Shown piece after piece: positions 1 to 6,033 of a DNA stretch of 6,301 nucleotides (the stretch's first letter is position 1; each line of letters begins with the position of its first letter). Both the position numbers and the translations under genes were made by a program. Location: NCBI GenBank assembly GCA_028697615.1, contig JAQVET010000041.1, positions 1 through 6,301 of the forward strand. Reading direction: 5' to 3'. The notes under the pieces were generated by a model. That model did not search any database. It worked only from the letters and a program-made list of their open reading frames with translations, and was not told the DNA's origin. The DNA comes from Minisyncoccota bacterium (GTDB lineage: Bacteria; Patescibacteriota; Minisyncoccia; Minisyncoccales; GCA-002788555).

Positions 1-90
1 CAGTTTTTTACCACCAGAATAACCCAAAAGTTTTTTGGCCTTCTCTAATAACTCATCTATTGCGTTTTCTTGGTAAATTTTTAATTGCAT
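1..90 (-). CDS. res: Type III restriction enzyme Res subunit, N-terminal 30 codons (partial)
   Basis: Only the first 30 codons lie in the window; the gene runs off the left edge. The peptide starts MQLKIYQENAIDELLEKAKK and continues to a GYSGGKKL segment. This is the usual opening of the SF2 helicase/translocase of type III restriction enzymes: an LKxYQ..AI Q-motif-like start, then a helix leading to the Walker A region, which would lie just outside the window. Res hydrolyses ATP, moves along DNA and cuts it together with Mod. The start at 90 is supported by an AGGA ribosome binding site at 97-100 with a 6-base spacer, the clearest such site in the window. It is the last visible gene of the operon after mod and the OLD gene. 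The helicase and nuclease motifs are not visible, so the assignment rests on the N-terminal pattern and the presence of mod upstream. Confidence 0.8.
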   Translation of the reverse strand, partial: MQLKIYQENAIDELLEKAKKLLGYSGGKKL

Positions 91-96
91 AGTTAA

Positions 97-100
97 TCCT
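97..100 (-). promoter_or_regulatory. Ribosome binding site of res
   Basis: AGGA on the minus strand, six bases before the ATG at 90. It fixes the res start and lies only a few bases beyond the stop (105-107) of the alternative OLD reading frame. Confidence 0.6.
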
Positions 101-104
101 GTTT

Positions 105-176
105 TTAAAATGGTATTTCTTCAAAGTTAAAATTATTTTCAGCTTCTTGCCCTACTAGATTATTACTCTTGTTTTT
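105..176 (-). other. Out-of-frame 3' extension of the OLD gene with an SSB-tip-like end
   Basis: Beyond the OLD stop (TAA at 163-165), a different frame stays open from about 176 to a TAA at 105-107. Its product ends VGQEAENNFNFEEIPF. The last residues match the acidic-IPF tip at the C-terminus of bacterial SSB proteins. This frame has no start codon of its own and TGA TAA lies just upstream, so it can be reached only from the OLD frame, by losing one base (or a +1 shift) in the A7 run at 172-178. If read, the OLD protein would end 14 bases before the res start, which fits the tight packing of this operon. It could be a programmed event, a real frameshift mutation, or a one-base assembly error. 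Confidence 0.5.
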
Positions 177-1863
177 TTATCAAAACACTTTCTATTTCAT
201 CGTGTAGATTTAATATCTTATCTTTTATTTCGTTTACCCACAACGGAACTTCAATTGAGTTTTGATTTTTTATTTTCAAAAATAATGATAGCCCTTTTAT
301 TGATTTTTGGGGGTCGTTTTTATTATAAACATCTATATAACCGGCTTCTTGCAAAGCAAAATTAAAATCATTCTGAAACCCTAAATAATTGTCCTTAACT
401 TTGTTATCTGGAAAATCGCTAATAGCATTCTCCTTCAAAATTTTAAATAATGCGTTATTTATTTCTTTGTGTCTTTTATCGTCATTTTTGTCCTTATCTC
501 CATCAAAAACTACAAAACAAGGTATCCCTAATTCTGCGTATAACCTATAAAATCTGTCCAATTCATTTTTAGAGCCACATTTTACAATCGCAATTCTTTC
601 TTTTATCCAATCAAAATCGATCTCGTTAAAAAAATATGGCAACAATAATGCTTCTGATTCACCCTCAACAAGAATAATTTTTTTAGCAAAAAACGCTTCG
701 GTTGAAGCCATACTATCAGATGTTTGCTCGTAGGCCTCTTTATAGTGTAATCTCAATTTTTCTAATTCTTCGTTTTTCTCTACACCGTTAGAAATGTTTT
801 TACTATATCTTATTGCCCAATCGTTCAAAAATTCTTCCGCGTCGGCATTTCTTATATAAGTGCTCCTTTCTTTTGTTTTGCGTACTAAAAATATCTCATC
901 AAAATACTCTAGTGATAAAAAATATGGCGAATGTGTTGTATAAAATATTTGAATATTTTTATCTTTTGCTAACCTTCTTAAAATTTTATAAAAATTTCTT
1001 TGTGCTTGTGGGTGTAAAAATAATTCTGGTTCATCAATAAAGATTGGGTTTTCGCCACCTAATTTAATTTCTGAATAAGCCTTCAGAATTGCCACTGTTA
1101 TAGATGCCTGCGCTCCCATTCCTAATTGAGATGCTTGAAATTTAAGGTCAATATCTTTTTCATTAACTATTATTTGTAAAGTCTTGTAAAAATTCCAAGG
1201 GTCATACATATCTAAACTTACTTCAAAATCATCAACACCTCTATTTAGCTGTTCTGCACTTTCTTTCTTTATTATGTTTATAAAATCACTCATTATTTTT
1301 CTACCTTCCGTGTCCTTTACTGAAAATAAAAGGTCATCCCTTATTCTATCTAATTCTTCTTTTAGCTTTTCGGATTTTTTTATTACTTTGTCGCCATCTT
1401 GAATTTTTTCTTCAAGAAATTTTTTATTTATATCCTGTAATAATCTACCTAAAAGACTCCATTTATCTGACGGCAAATAATCAACGATTGTTCTTTCGTT
1501 ACCTATGTATGCACAACAAAATTGCTCTCTTTTTTCATTATTACAATAACCACCATTAAGATTAAGACCAGATTTAACCCGCCCATAATTATCTTCCCAT
1601 GACTCCGATAGCTCTAAATATTCCCCAGTGTCAAACTCTAGTTTTATACAAATTTTATTATTTTCATTTCCTAAATAATGGTCAGATCTTTTAATGGAAT
1701 TAAAAGTTGGATAAGCTGGGCCAAGCAACAAGTTTATTGCATCTAAAATATTGCTTTTGCCAACATTGTTTTCACCAATAAAAGCATTTAAGCCAGTATT
1801 GGGCTTAAACCTTAATTCTTTTATACTCTTATAGTTTTTTATATGGATTTCTGTTATCTTCAT
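163..1863 (-). CDS. OLD-family ATP-dependent nuclease (AAA ATPase plus TOPRIM)
   Basis: The 566-aa protein opens with MKITEIHIKNYKSI, typical of SMC/RecF/OLD-type ATPases. Walker A is GENNVGKS at 30-37, an ABC-signature-like SQLGMGAQ lies at 245-252, Walker B is IFIDEPE at 274-280 and the switch histidine is in TTHSPYF at 309-315. A TOPRIM domain follows: LVEGESEA at 398-405 with E400, and VVFDGDKDK at 451-459 with D454 and D456. All expected catalytic residues are present. OLD proteins (P2 OLD, GajA of Gabija) are ATP-regulated nucleases, and many act in phage defence. The gene begins 5 bases after the mod stop, in the middle of a type III cassette, so it is probably translated with mod. GC is low (a counted block, 961-1020, has 15 G/C in 60). 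The C-terminus may be longer than annotated: see the open frame at 105-176. The overall function is well supported; the exact subgroup and target are not known. Confidence 0.9.
   Translation of the reverse strand: MKITEIHIKNYKSIKELRFKPNTGLNAFIGENNVGKSNILDAINLLLGPAYPTFNSIKRSDHYLGNENNKICIKLEFDTGEYLELSESWEDNYGRVKSGLNLNGGYCNNEKREQFCCAYIGNERTIVDYLPSDKWSLLGRLLQDINKKFLEEKIQDGDKVIKKSEKLKEELDRIRDDLLFSVKDTEGRKIMSDFINIIKKESAEQLNRGVDDFEVSLDMYDPWNFYKTLQIIVNEKDIDLKFQASQLGMGAQASITVAILKAYSEIKLGGENPIFIDEPELFLHPQAQRNFYKILRRLAKDKNIQIFYTTHSPYFLSLEYFDEIFLVRKTKERSTYIRNADAEEFLNDWAIRYSKNISNGVEKNEELEKLRLHYKEAYEQTSDSMASTEAFFAKKIILVEGESEALLLPYFFNEIDFDWIKERIAIVKCGSKNELDRFYRLYAELGIPCFVVFDGDKDKNDDKRHKEINNALFKILKENAISDFPDNKVKDNYLGFQNDFNFALQEAGYIDVYNKNDPQKSIKGLSLFLKIKNQNSIEVPLWVNEIKDKILNLHDEIESVLIKKQE
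172..178 (-). other. A7 run at the end of the OLD gene (possible slippage site)
   Basis: Seven A residues on the minus strand, read in frame as the last base of ATA followed by AAA AAA, then CAA GAG TAA. Losing one A moves the ribosome into the frame that ends in EEIPF. Runs of this kind allow RNA polymerase slippage and are also common sites of indel errors. Confidence 0.45.
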
Positions 1864-1868
1864 AATCT

Positions 1869-3551
1869 TTACTTAAAAATTCTTCTATACACCCGCAAAA
1901 TTGCTTCGGGTATGGGTGATAATTGGACCTTTTGTTTTATGTCTTTAAATTCATCGTCAAAAGTTTCGTCGCTCAAAGAAAAAACATAGACGCTGAATTT
2001 TCCTTTTATATCTTTGATAGCTTTTTTGAAAGCCGGAATTGCCACTTGGTCAAAAATTATGCCAGTATAATGGTTGGCGTTTTTGAAAACTTTAAAATCC
2101 TTTTGGTCTAAAACCTCTTCGAAAGTTCCTTCCTTAACACAAAGCATTTCGGTCGCTTGTTTAGTAAGTTTTATTTTGTTTCTATCAGTCGGCTCATCGT
2201 AATCAACAAAGTCTGTTCTGAAATATTTTAAGTTTCCGCCTAATGAAGGTCTACTTTTATAGCCAGAAATGGCGTTCTTTATACGAGGATAGCAATATTT
2301 AGTGGCAACTTTATTTTCATTATTTGTACAAAGGATAAAACTTCTATTGCCACCATCGTCTTTATTCATTCCTAAAACCGCTTCACCCGTAGTCCCAGAA
2401 CCAGCAAAAAAATCTAGAACAATAGCATTTTTAAAAGAATAATTATTTATTAATCTCCTAATTAAAGCCTCTGGTTTTGCAGTAGAGAAACCGGGATAAC
2501 CGCCCTGGTATAGACCTAAAAAAGATGGCATTTTTAAAATTGGCTCATTACTAATACTCTGAAAATAGCTATTATTTATAACAAATTTAACTCCTAAATT
2601 ATTTTTGTCTTTAACATCTAATATAACCCCCAAATAATTATCAGATGGTGTAATTTTCTTATAAATCTTTATATATCTTTCTGATCCGTGTCCTTTTTGG
2701 AAGGTTCTTTTTTGAAATCTATGCCCACAAAAAGAATTTTTATCATATCCATTTTTTATAACAAAATCTTTAGGTGGTATTAAAACAATTTTTTTACCAT
2801 TAATATCCTTCACTGGGTAAGACTCTAATTTATTTTTTAAAATTATAGATAATGGATAATTATTTATTTTGTCTTTTTCTTCATTAGTTAAATAACTTAT
2901 GTTTTTTGTTAAATCTAACTTTTCTTTTTTTGATTCCACCTCCTTATTAGAAGCAATAATAATGTATTCATGACTAATAGCAGAAGTTTTACTAATTTTA
3001 TTTTGATTTAAAATAGACTTAGATAACCAAATAAGAGGTTCGCTAACAAATTTATAAATACTTTGCAATAGTAAAATTAAAGTTCCTAGTTCATCTTCAC
3101 CGATGGAACAAATTAATGTGCCATTTTGGGATAATAAATTCTTTGCCAACTTCAATCTTTTCTCCATAAACGCCAGCCATTTTGAGTGGCGGTAGGCGTC
3201 TTCTTTATCTACATAGTGGTCGTTGAAAATAAAATCTTTGTTACCTGTGTTATACGGCGGATCGATATAAATCACATCAACTTTTTTTGCGTGGGTGTAA
3301 TTCAAAACCGAAAGGGCGTGATAATTATCGCCCTCAATCAATAAATTTACCGGCTTATCTTTATCGGTGATTATTTCTTTGTTTTTTACTTCTTTTAGCA
3401 CCGGTAATTTTTCTTTACACATCTCAACTACTTCTTCTGGTTTTTCTTCCCAAACAAGTCCGTATTTCTTCTTTTTTTTCAACTCCTTTTTCAACCGCTC
3501 AATTTCGGCTTTCAATTTTTCGATTTCTAGTTTTTTATTATCTTTTGCCAT
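1869..3551 (-). CDS. mod: Type III restriction-modification DNA methyltransferase, Mod subunit (adenine-N6, beta class)
   Basis: With the start at 3551 the protein is 560 aa. It opens with a lysine-rich coiled coil (about 5-30), then YGLVWEEKPEEVV, typical of Mod proteins. The catalytic motif IV DPPY is at 97-100, before the AdoMet-binding FAGSGTT at 382-388; this order defines the beta class. A motif X-like STAKPEALIRRLI lies at 356-368. The span between, about 170-340, is the expected target recognition domain. Mod transfers methyl from AdoMet to adenine in an asymmetric site and gives Res its specificity. A longer reading to an ATG at 3605 adds 18 residues; it is rejected because family homology begins at MAKDNKK. 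The chosen start overlaps the upstream gene by 14 bases and has no clear Shine-Dalgarno site, so it probably depends on coupling. The central third is much more AT-rich than the ends. Confidence 0.93.
   Translation of the reverse strand: MAKDNKKLEIEKLKAEIERLKKELKKKKKYGLVWEEKPEEVVEMCKEKLPVLKEVKNKEIITDKDKPVNLLIEGDNYHALSVLNYTHAKKVDVIYIDPPYNTGNKDFIFNDHYVDKEDAYRHSKWLAFMEKRLKLAKNLLSQNGTLICSIGEDELGTLILLLQSIYKFVSEPLIWLSKSILNQNKISKTSAISHEYIIIASNKEVESKKEKLDLTKNISYLTNEEKDKINNYPLSIILKNKLESYPVKDINGKKIVLIPPKDFVIKNGYDKNSFCGHRFQKRTFQKGHGSERYIKIYKKITPSDNYLGVILDVKDKNNLGVKFVINNSYFQSISNEPILKMPSFLGLYQGGYPGFSTAKPEALIRRLINNYSFKNAIVLDFFAGSGTTGEAVLGMNKDDGGNRSFILCTNNENKVATKYCYPRIKNAISGYKSRPSLGGNLKYFRTDFVDYDEPTDRNKIKLTKQATEMLCVKEGTFEEVLDQKDFKVFKNANHYTGIIFDQVAIPAFKKAIKDIKGKFSVYVFSLSDETFDDEFKDIKQKVQLSPIPEAILRVYRRIFK
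2540..3060 (-). other. Probable target recognition domain of Mod, compositionally distinct
   Basis: The middle of mod lacks methyltransferase motifs and codes for Asn/Lys/Ile-rich sequence. Counted by hand, 2821-2880 has 9 G/C in 60 and 3001-3060 has 13, against 23 in 3181-3240 and 22 in 3121-3180 in the catalytic N-terminal part. Type III target recognition domains are known to be exchanged between mod alleles, and this profile fits such a replacement. The boundaries are approximate. Confidence 0.5.
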
Positions 3552-3975
3552 TTTGTAATTTTTTAAAATCTTTAGGGGAGTATTCTGTGACTTTACCCAA
3601 ATCATCTACCGAAAAAATATACAAACATAAATGCCTTGCTGCTTGCCACGGAATTCGACGCAATGCTTTATCAGCGCTTACCTTTGGTAAACCCAAACCA
3701 TATTTATAAGCATGATTGGCGATAACTTTCATTCGTGTAATTAACTGACCTAATGCATAAAGCCAAATTGTTTCATTTACTGCCCTAGACGATTTAGAAT
3801 AAGATTTTCCTTTGCACTCTATTAAGAATCTTCTAGCTTTGTGTTTATTTAATTCATCTTTCAAAACAAGATCACAACCTTTTTCGTGTAGATCTTTCTC
3901 GCTAACTACACTCCATCTCGAAGAAAGATGTTTTTTTACTCTTTCTACGACAAATTTTTCGTTAATGTTTCTCAT
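3538..3975 (-). CDS. Small PD-(D/E)XK nuclease-like protein
   Basis: The 145-aa protein is not one I can name. It has the core of a restriction-endonuclease-like fold: an N-terminal helix with E6 (NEKFVVERVKKHL), a strand-turn EKGCDLVL with D35, a basic stretch, then FLIECKGKS with E53 and K55 (the ExK half of the motif), and a helix TIWLYALGQLITRM, like the A.GQL helix after ExK in many nucleases of this superfamily. The order D, ExK, Q fits a Mg-dependent nuclease, but the protein is short and could be a DNA-binding or inactive relative. Its ATG overlaps the radC stop (ATGA), and its end overlaps the mod start by 14 bases, so it is in the same transcript. The position before mod suggests a role in the restriction cassette, perhaps an extra cleaving subunit; that is inference. 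Confidence 0.72.
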   Translation of the reverse strand: MRNINEKFVVERVKKHLSSRWSVVSEKDLHEKGCDLVLKDELNKHKARRFLIECKGKSYSKSSRAVNETIWLYALGQLITRMKVIANHAYKYGLGLPKVSADKALRRIPWQAARHLCLYIFSVDDLGKVTEYSPKDFKKLQNGKR

Positions 3976-4655
3976 AGCAATTTGTGTTTTTTGAAGCTAA
4001 AGAATTTATCTTTTGCCACAATTATATGGTCATCTACTTCAATTCCCAAAATTTTGCCTGACTCTACTAATTTTTTGGTTAATAATAAATCGTCTTCTGA
4101 TGGTTCGGGATCGCCTGATGGGTGGTTATGAGCAAATACAACCGAAGCGGCCTTATTTTTTATTGCTTCTGCAAATACTTCGCGCGGGTGAACAATGCTC
4201 GCATTAAGACTGCCAACCGAAACTTCCGCGATTGAATAATTTCTGCTATTAAGGGCGATGATGTAAAAATGTTCTTTGTGATAATCTTTAAGTTTGCTTT
4301 TTATCAACCGATATACTTTTTCTGGATCAGTAAGCTCTTTGCTTTTGTAAACCGGGGCTTGAGTAGAAAGCCGACGGCCAATTTCAAATGCGGCTTTAAT
4401 TTGCGCGGCTTTTGCCAAACCAATTCCTTTAATTGAAGATAATTCTTCAATACTTGCTTCTGATAGCTGTTGTAAACTTCCAAAGCGGCTTAATAGTTTT
4501 TGGGCCGTAACCGCTACCGATTCGCCGGCAACGCCTTGGCCTAAAATAAGCTGTAATAATTCTTGAGCCGAGAGTGCTTGCTCTCCGAATTGAACCAATC
4601 GTTCGCGTGGTCGTTCATCTTCCGGCAAGTCGTGAATAGTAAATGATTTAGCCAT
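3972..4655 (-). CDS. radC: RadC-family JAMM/MPN-domain protein
   Basis: With the start at 4655 the protein is 227 aa, the usual RadC length. It opens FTIHDLPEDERPRERL, the classic RadC start. A helix-hairpin-helix segment SSIKGIGLAKAAQI lies at 73-86. The C-terminal JAMM metal site is complete: FAHNHPSGDPEPSEDD with H176, H178, S186 and D189, and E128 as the likely glutamate. RadC was once thought to act in DNA repair; its biochemical role is unclear, and it is often found in mobile or defence loci. The reading frame extends upstream to a TTG at 4766, but that stretch runs through a palindromic repeat and lacks RadC similarity, so it is rejected. AAGGA lies one base from the ATG, too near to act as a normal ribosome site. 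GC is about 50% in two counted blocks, far above the following genes, although its TGA overlaps the next ATG. Confidence 0.92.
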   Translation of the reverse strand: MAKSFTIHDLPEDERPRERLVQFGEQALSAQELLQLILGQGVAGESVAVTAQKLLSRFGSLQQLSEASIEELSSIKGIGLAKAAQIKAAFEIGRRLSTQAPVYKSKELTDPEKVYRLIKSKLKDYHKEHFYIIALNSRNYSIAEVSVGSLNASIVHPREVFAEAIKNKAASVVFAHNHPSGDPEPSEDDLLLTKKLVESGKILGIEVDDHIIVAKDKFFSFKKHKLL

Positions 4656-4661
4656 ATCCTT

Positions 4662-4690
4662 ATTTAACAACCTCTCAATGTTAATCTCAA
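4662..4690 (-). promoter_or_regulatory. Promoter of the radC-mod-OLD-res operon, placed as if leaderless
   Basis: On the minus strand, TTGAGA (4685-4690), a 17-base spacer and TTAAAT (4662-4667) form a plausible sigma-70 promoter. Only 6 bases separate the -10 box from the radC ATG, so transcription would start at or next to the start codon. The -35 lies in an 18-base block that also occurs before the gene starting at 5998 at the same distance. Confidence 0.5.
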
Positions 4691-4709
4691 GGCTTTTAAT
4701 CCCTTCTGC
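4675..4709 (-). repeat. Promoter-associated direct repeat, copy 1 (upstream of radC)
   Basis: 35 bases, 30 of which match 6018-6052, with an identical 18-base core (4682-4699; TTAAAAGCCTTGAGATTA on the minus strand). It begins 20 bases before the radC ATG; copy 2 begins 20 bases before the ATG at 5998. The differences fall on all three codon positions, so a shared regulatory sequence is a better explanation than shared coding sequence. Confidence 0.75.
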
Positions 4710-4753
4710 AAATAGCTTCAAACTCCCGGGGTTAAATAGCTTCAAACCTCGGG
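4710..4753. repeat. Palindromic repeat element, copy 1, with tandem AAATAGCTTCAAAC units
   Basis: Two direct copies of AAATAGCTTCAAAC (4710-4723 and 4734-4747) flank a near-palindrome AACTCCCGGGGTT (4721-4733). The stretch 4725-4753 recurs inverted at 6171-6199 with 27 of 29 bases identical. It lies upstream of radC and gives rise to the spurious upstream extension of that reading frame. It looks like a small dispersed palindromic repeat. Confidence 0.7.
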
Positions 4754-4758
4754 ATTTT
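4725..4758 (+). terminator. Possible plus-strand intrinsic terminator in the repeat
   Basis: CCCGGGG (4725-4731) can pair with CCTCGGG (4747-4753) in plus-strand RNA, with one G-U pair, over a 15-base loop, followed by ATTTTT. On the minus strand the same stem has an A-C mismatch and no T run. No plus-strand gene lies just before it, so a role is uncertain; it could block antisense transcription coming from across radC. Confidence 0.35.
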
Positions 4759-4801
4759 TGTGTCAAAGGCAGATAATTAACGATTATTAGTTATTCGCAG
4801 T

Positions 4802-4813
4802 AAAAGCGCTTTT
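4802..4813. repeat. Perfect 12-base palindrome AAAAGCGCTTTT
   Basis: A perfect inverted repeat without a loop, one base upstream of the TTGACA at 4815. Its position fits an operator or upstream element of the plus-strand promoter; that is inference. Confidence 0.4.
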
Positions 4814-4814
4814 C

Positions 4815-4845
4815 TTGACAATTATCAATCGGTTTTTGCTATTAT
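4815..4845 (+). promoter_or_regulatory. Strong-looking plus-strand sigma-70 promoter
   Basis: TTGACA (4815-4820) is a perfect -35 box. TGCTATTAT (4837-4845) gives an extended -10 with TATTAT. The 19-base spacer is long but is compensated by the TGn extension. The start point would be near 4852. No plus-strand protein gene follows, which makes it a candidate promoter for a small RNA. Confidence 0.5.
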
Positions 4846-4851
4846 TATGGT

Positions 4852-4923
4852 TGACAAGTAAATCCTCGTGTGTGGGCTTCCGGATGGTTGCTCATAAATA
4901 GCGCACGAGGTTTTGTCATTTTT
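4852..4923 (+). ncRNA. Candidate small RNA ending in a hairpin and T-rich tract
   Basis: Downstream of the promoter at 4815-4845, CCTCGTGTG (4864-4872) pairs with CGCACGAGG (4902-4910) over nine positions with one G-U. The loop may form a further short stem (GGGC with GCTC). TTTTGTCATTTTT follows at 4911-4923, as in an intrinsic terminator. The transcript would be about 70 nt with no meaningful ORF. It matches no RNA family I recognise. Alternatively, the hairpin only ends transcription of the minus-strand gene that stops at 4925; read that way the trailing T run is poor. Read-through would be antisense to that gene. Confidence 0.35.
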
Positions 4924-4924
4924 C

Positions 4925-5998
4925 CTACTCGTCTATCAAGCTTCTAACCACTTCTATAAAATTGTCTACCTTTTTGCACCAGATGTTTGTTTGATATACG
5001 GGGTAATGGGTTTTGTAATTGTCTGGTATCTTAAATATTTTTTTGCTCTCCAGTTTTTTCTTGAAATTATCTCTATAATTGATAGCAGTTTCGTTGTCAT
5101 TAAGCCAACCGAAGTTTAAGCATAATTGCCCATTGCTTCGTACCGTATAAAGCGACTTGGTATTGCTAATCTTTGAAAATTTTGGGCTGAAAGATGCGAA
5201 CGTAGCGCCGGTACCCCAACTTATATTTTCGGCGTATTTTTTTGAAAATTCATATAGTTGCTTTACTGCGTTTAGCTCTTGCTCTTTCAATTTTTTGGTG
5301 GCGTCTTCAAAAAAACTTTTTTCTTCCCACTTTTTTCTCATACTAGATGACGAAATGCCGATGTCTTTTTTAACCTCTGCTCCGAATAATTTAGGAATCA
5401 TTATTTCGTAATCTTCATGTTTGTAATATTCCATTTCCACGGCAAAAATATCAAACCGACTATTCTCATTGATAAAAATAATCAAATCCTTTAATGGGCT
5501 ATGTAATTTATTCATCAAAATAACAAACTTAAAATTACCTTCGTTAAGATTCTTTTTCAAGTTTTCGATTAAAGCCGAAACCTCTTCATCCTCTATATTG
5601 AAAAAATCTTTAACTCTTTGATTGAAACTCACGCCGAATTTATTATTTACTTCGCTATCAATAACTCTAATAAAATCATCAAAGTTGTTGTAAAAACGCC
5701 AAAGGGAAGCCCCGTAATCTAAAACTTGAGCCACTACTAATCTTTTATCTGGGTTTTGATAAAGCTTTGTTTCGACGATATAAATTTCACCCTCTTTGTC
5801 TATTCCCAACGCGTCAATTGGTCCGCTATTTGTGGAGAATTCTCTTGCTAAAACCAAAAGATGAATATCCTCTTTTATATCGTAAAGGGGAATACTTTCC
5901 GGATTATCGTAAATATACTTCTGTAGATAACCCTCCTTAAAGTCAGATTTTTCTACTTTTTGGGCACTCTTGCCTTTTTTTGAAATGATTATTGCCAT
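4925..5998 (-). CDS. PD-(D/E)XK nuclease-like protein of the DUF91/NucS-like type
   Basis: This 357-aa protein has a clear restriction-endonuclease-like core in its first 100 residues: helix GYLQKYIYDNPESIPL (23-38), LAREFSTNSGPIDALGID with D62, IYIVETKL with E76 and K78, and VVAQVLDYGASLW (88-100) with Q91. This order resembles the nuclease domain of NucS/DUF91-type proteins, which are found alone and in defence loci. The middle is an extended alpha/beta segment; a Lys/Glu-rich helix (about 222-255) leads to a C-terminal domain (about 260-357) with GTGATFASFSPKF and LCLNFGWLN, which I do not recognise. No signal peptide or membrane segment is seen. The ATG at 5998 has no Shine-Dalgarno site; a promoter sits just upstream as for a leaderless mRNA. 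It forms its own transcription unit beside the restriction operon. Nuclease activity is inferred from motifs; the biological role is not known. Confidence 0.8.
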   Translation of the reverse strand: MAIIISKKGKSAQKVEKSDFKEGYLQKYIYDNPESIPLYDIKEDIHLLVLAREFSTNSGPIDALGIDKEGEIYIVETKLYQNPDKRLVVAQVLDYGASLWRFYNNFDDFIRVIDSEVNNKFGVSFNQRVKDFFNIEDEEVSALIENLKKNLNEGNFKFVILMNKLHSPLKDLIIFINENSRFDIFAVEMEYYKHEDYEIMIPKLFGAEVKKDIGISSSSMRKKWEEKSFFEDATKKLKEQELNAVKQLYEFSKKYAENISWGTGATFASFSPKFSKISNTKSLYTVRSNGQLCLNFGWLNDNETAINYRDNFKKKLESKKIFKIPDNYKTHYPVYQTNIWCKKVDNFIEVVRSLIDE

Positions 5999-6005
5999 AT
6001 TTTAT

Positions 6006-6033
6006 TTGATAAAATCATCAACGCTAATCTCAA
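6006..6033 (-). promoter_or_regulatory. Promoter of the 357-aa nuclease gene, placed as if leaderless
   Basis: TTGAGA (6028-6033), a 16-base spacer and TATCAA (6006-6011) on the minus strand. The -10 box ends 7 bases before the ATG at 5998, so the transcript would begin at about the start codon. This agrees with the lack of a ribosome site and with the matching arrangement before radC. Confidence 0.45.

Noticed and set aside
3472..3479. A8 run early in mod as a phase-variation switch
   Set aside because: Phase-variable type III mod genes exist, but an A8 in lysine codons of an AT-rich gene is unremarkable, and no longer repeat is present.
3367..3558. Plus-strand Phe/Ser-rich ORF, membrane-like
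   Set aside because: It is the mirror of the lysine-rich coiled coil of Mod; it has no ribosome site or family signature. The other plus-strand ORFs (for example 813-1040, 1923-2111, 5157-5411) are mirrors of the same kind.
3552..3605. Longer Mod with 18 extra residues
   Set aside because: Mod similarity begins at MAKDNKK, and the extra stretch lies inside the upstream gene in another frame.
4710..4747. CRISPR-like array from the repeated AAATAGCTTCAAAC units
   Set aside because: Only two 14-base copies with a 10-base gap, which is itself palindromic; no spacers of proper length and no cas genes.
4656..4766. Longer RadC with 37 extra residues from a TTG start
   Set aside because: The extension is read through the palindromic repeat and promoter block, has no RadC similarity, and the family start (FTIHDLPEDERPRERL) follows the ATG at 4655.
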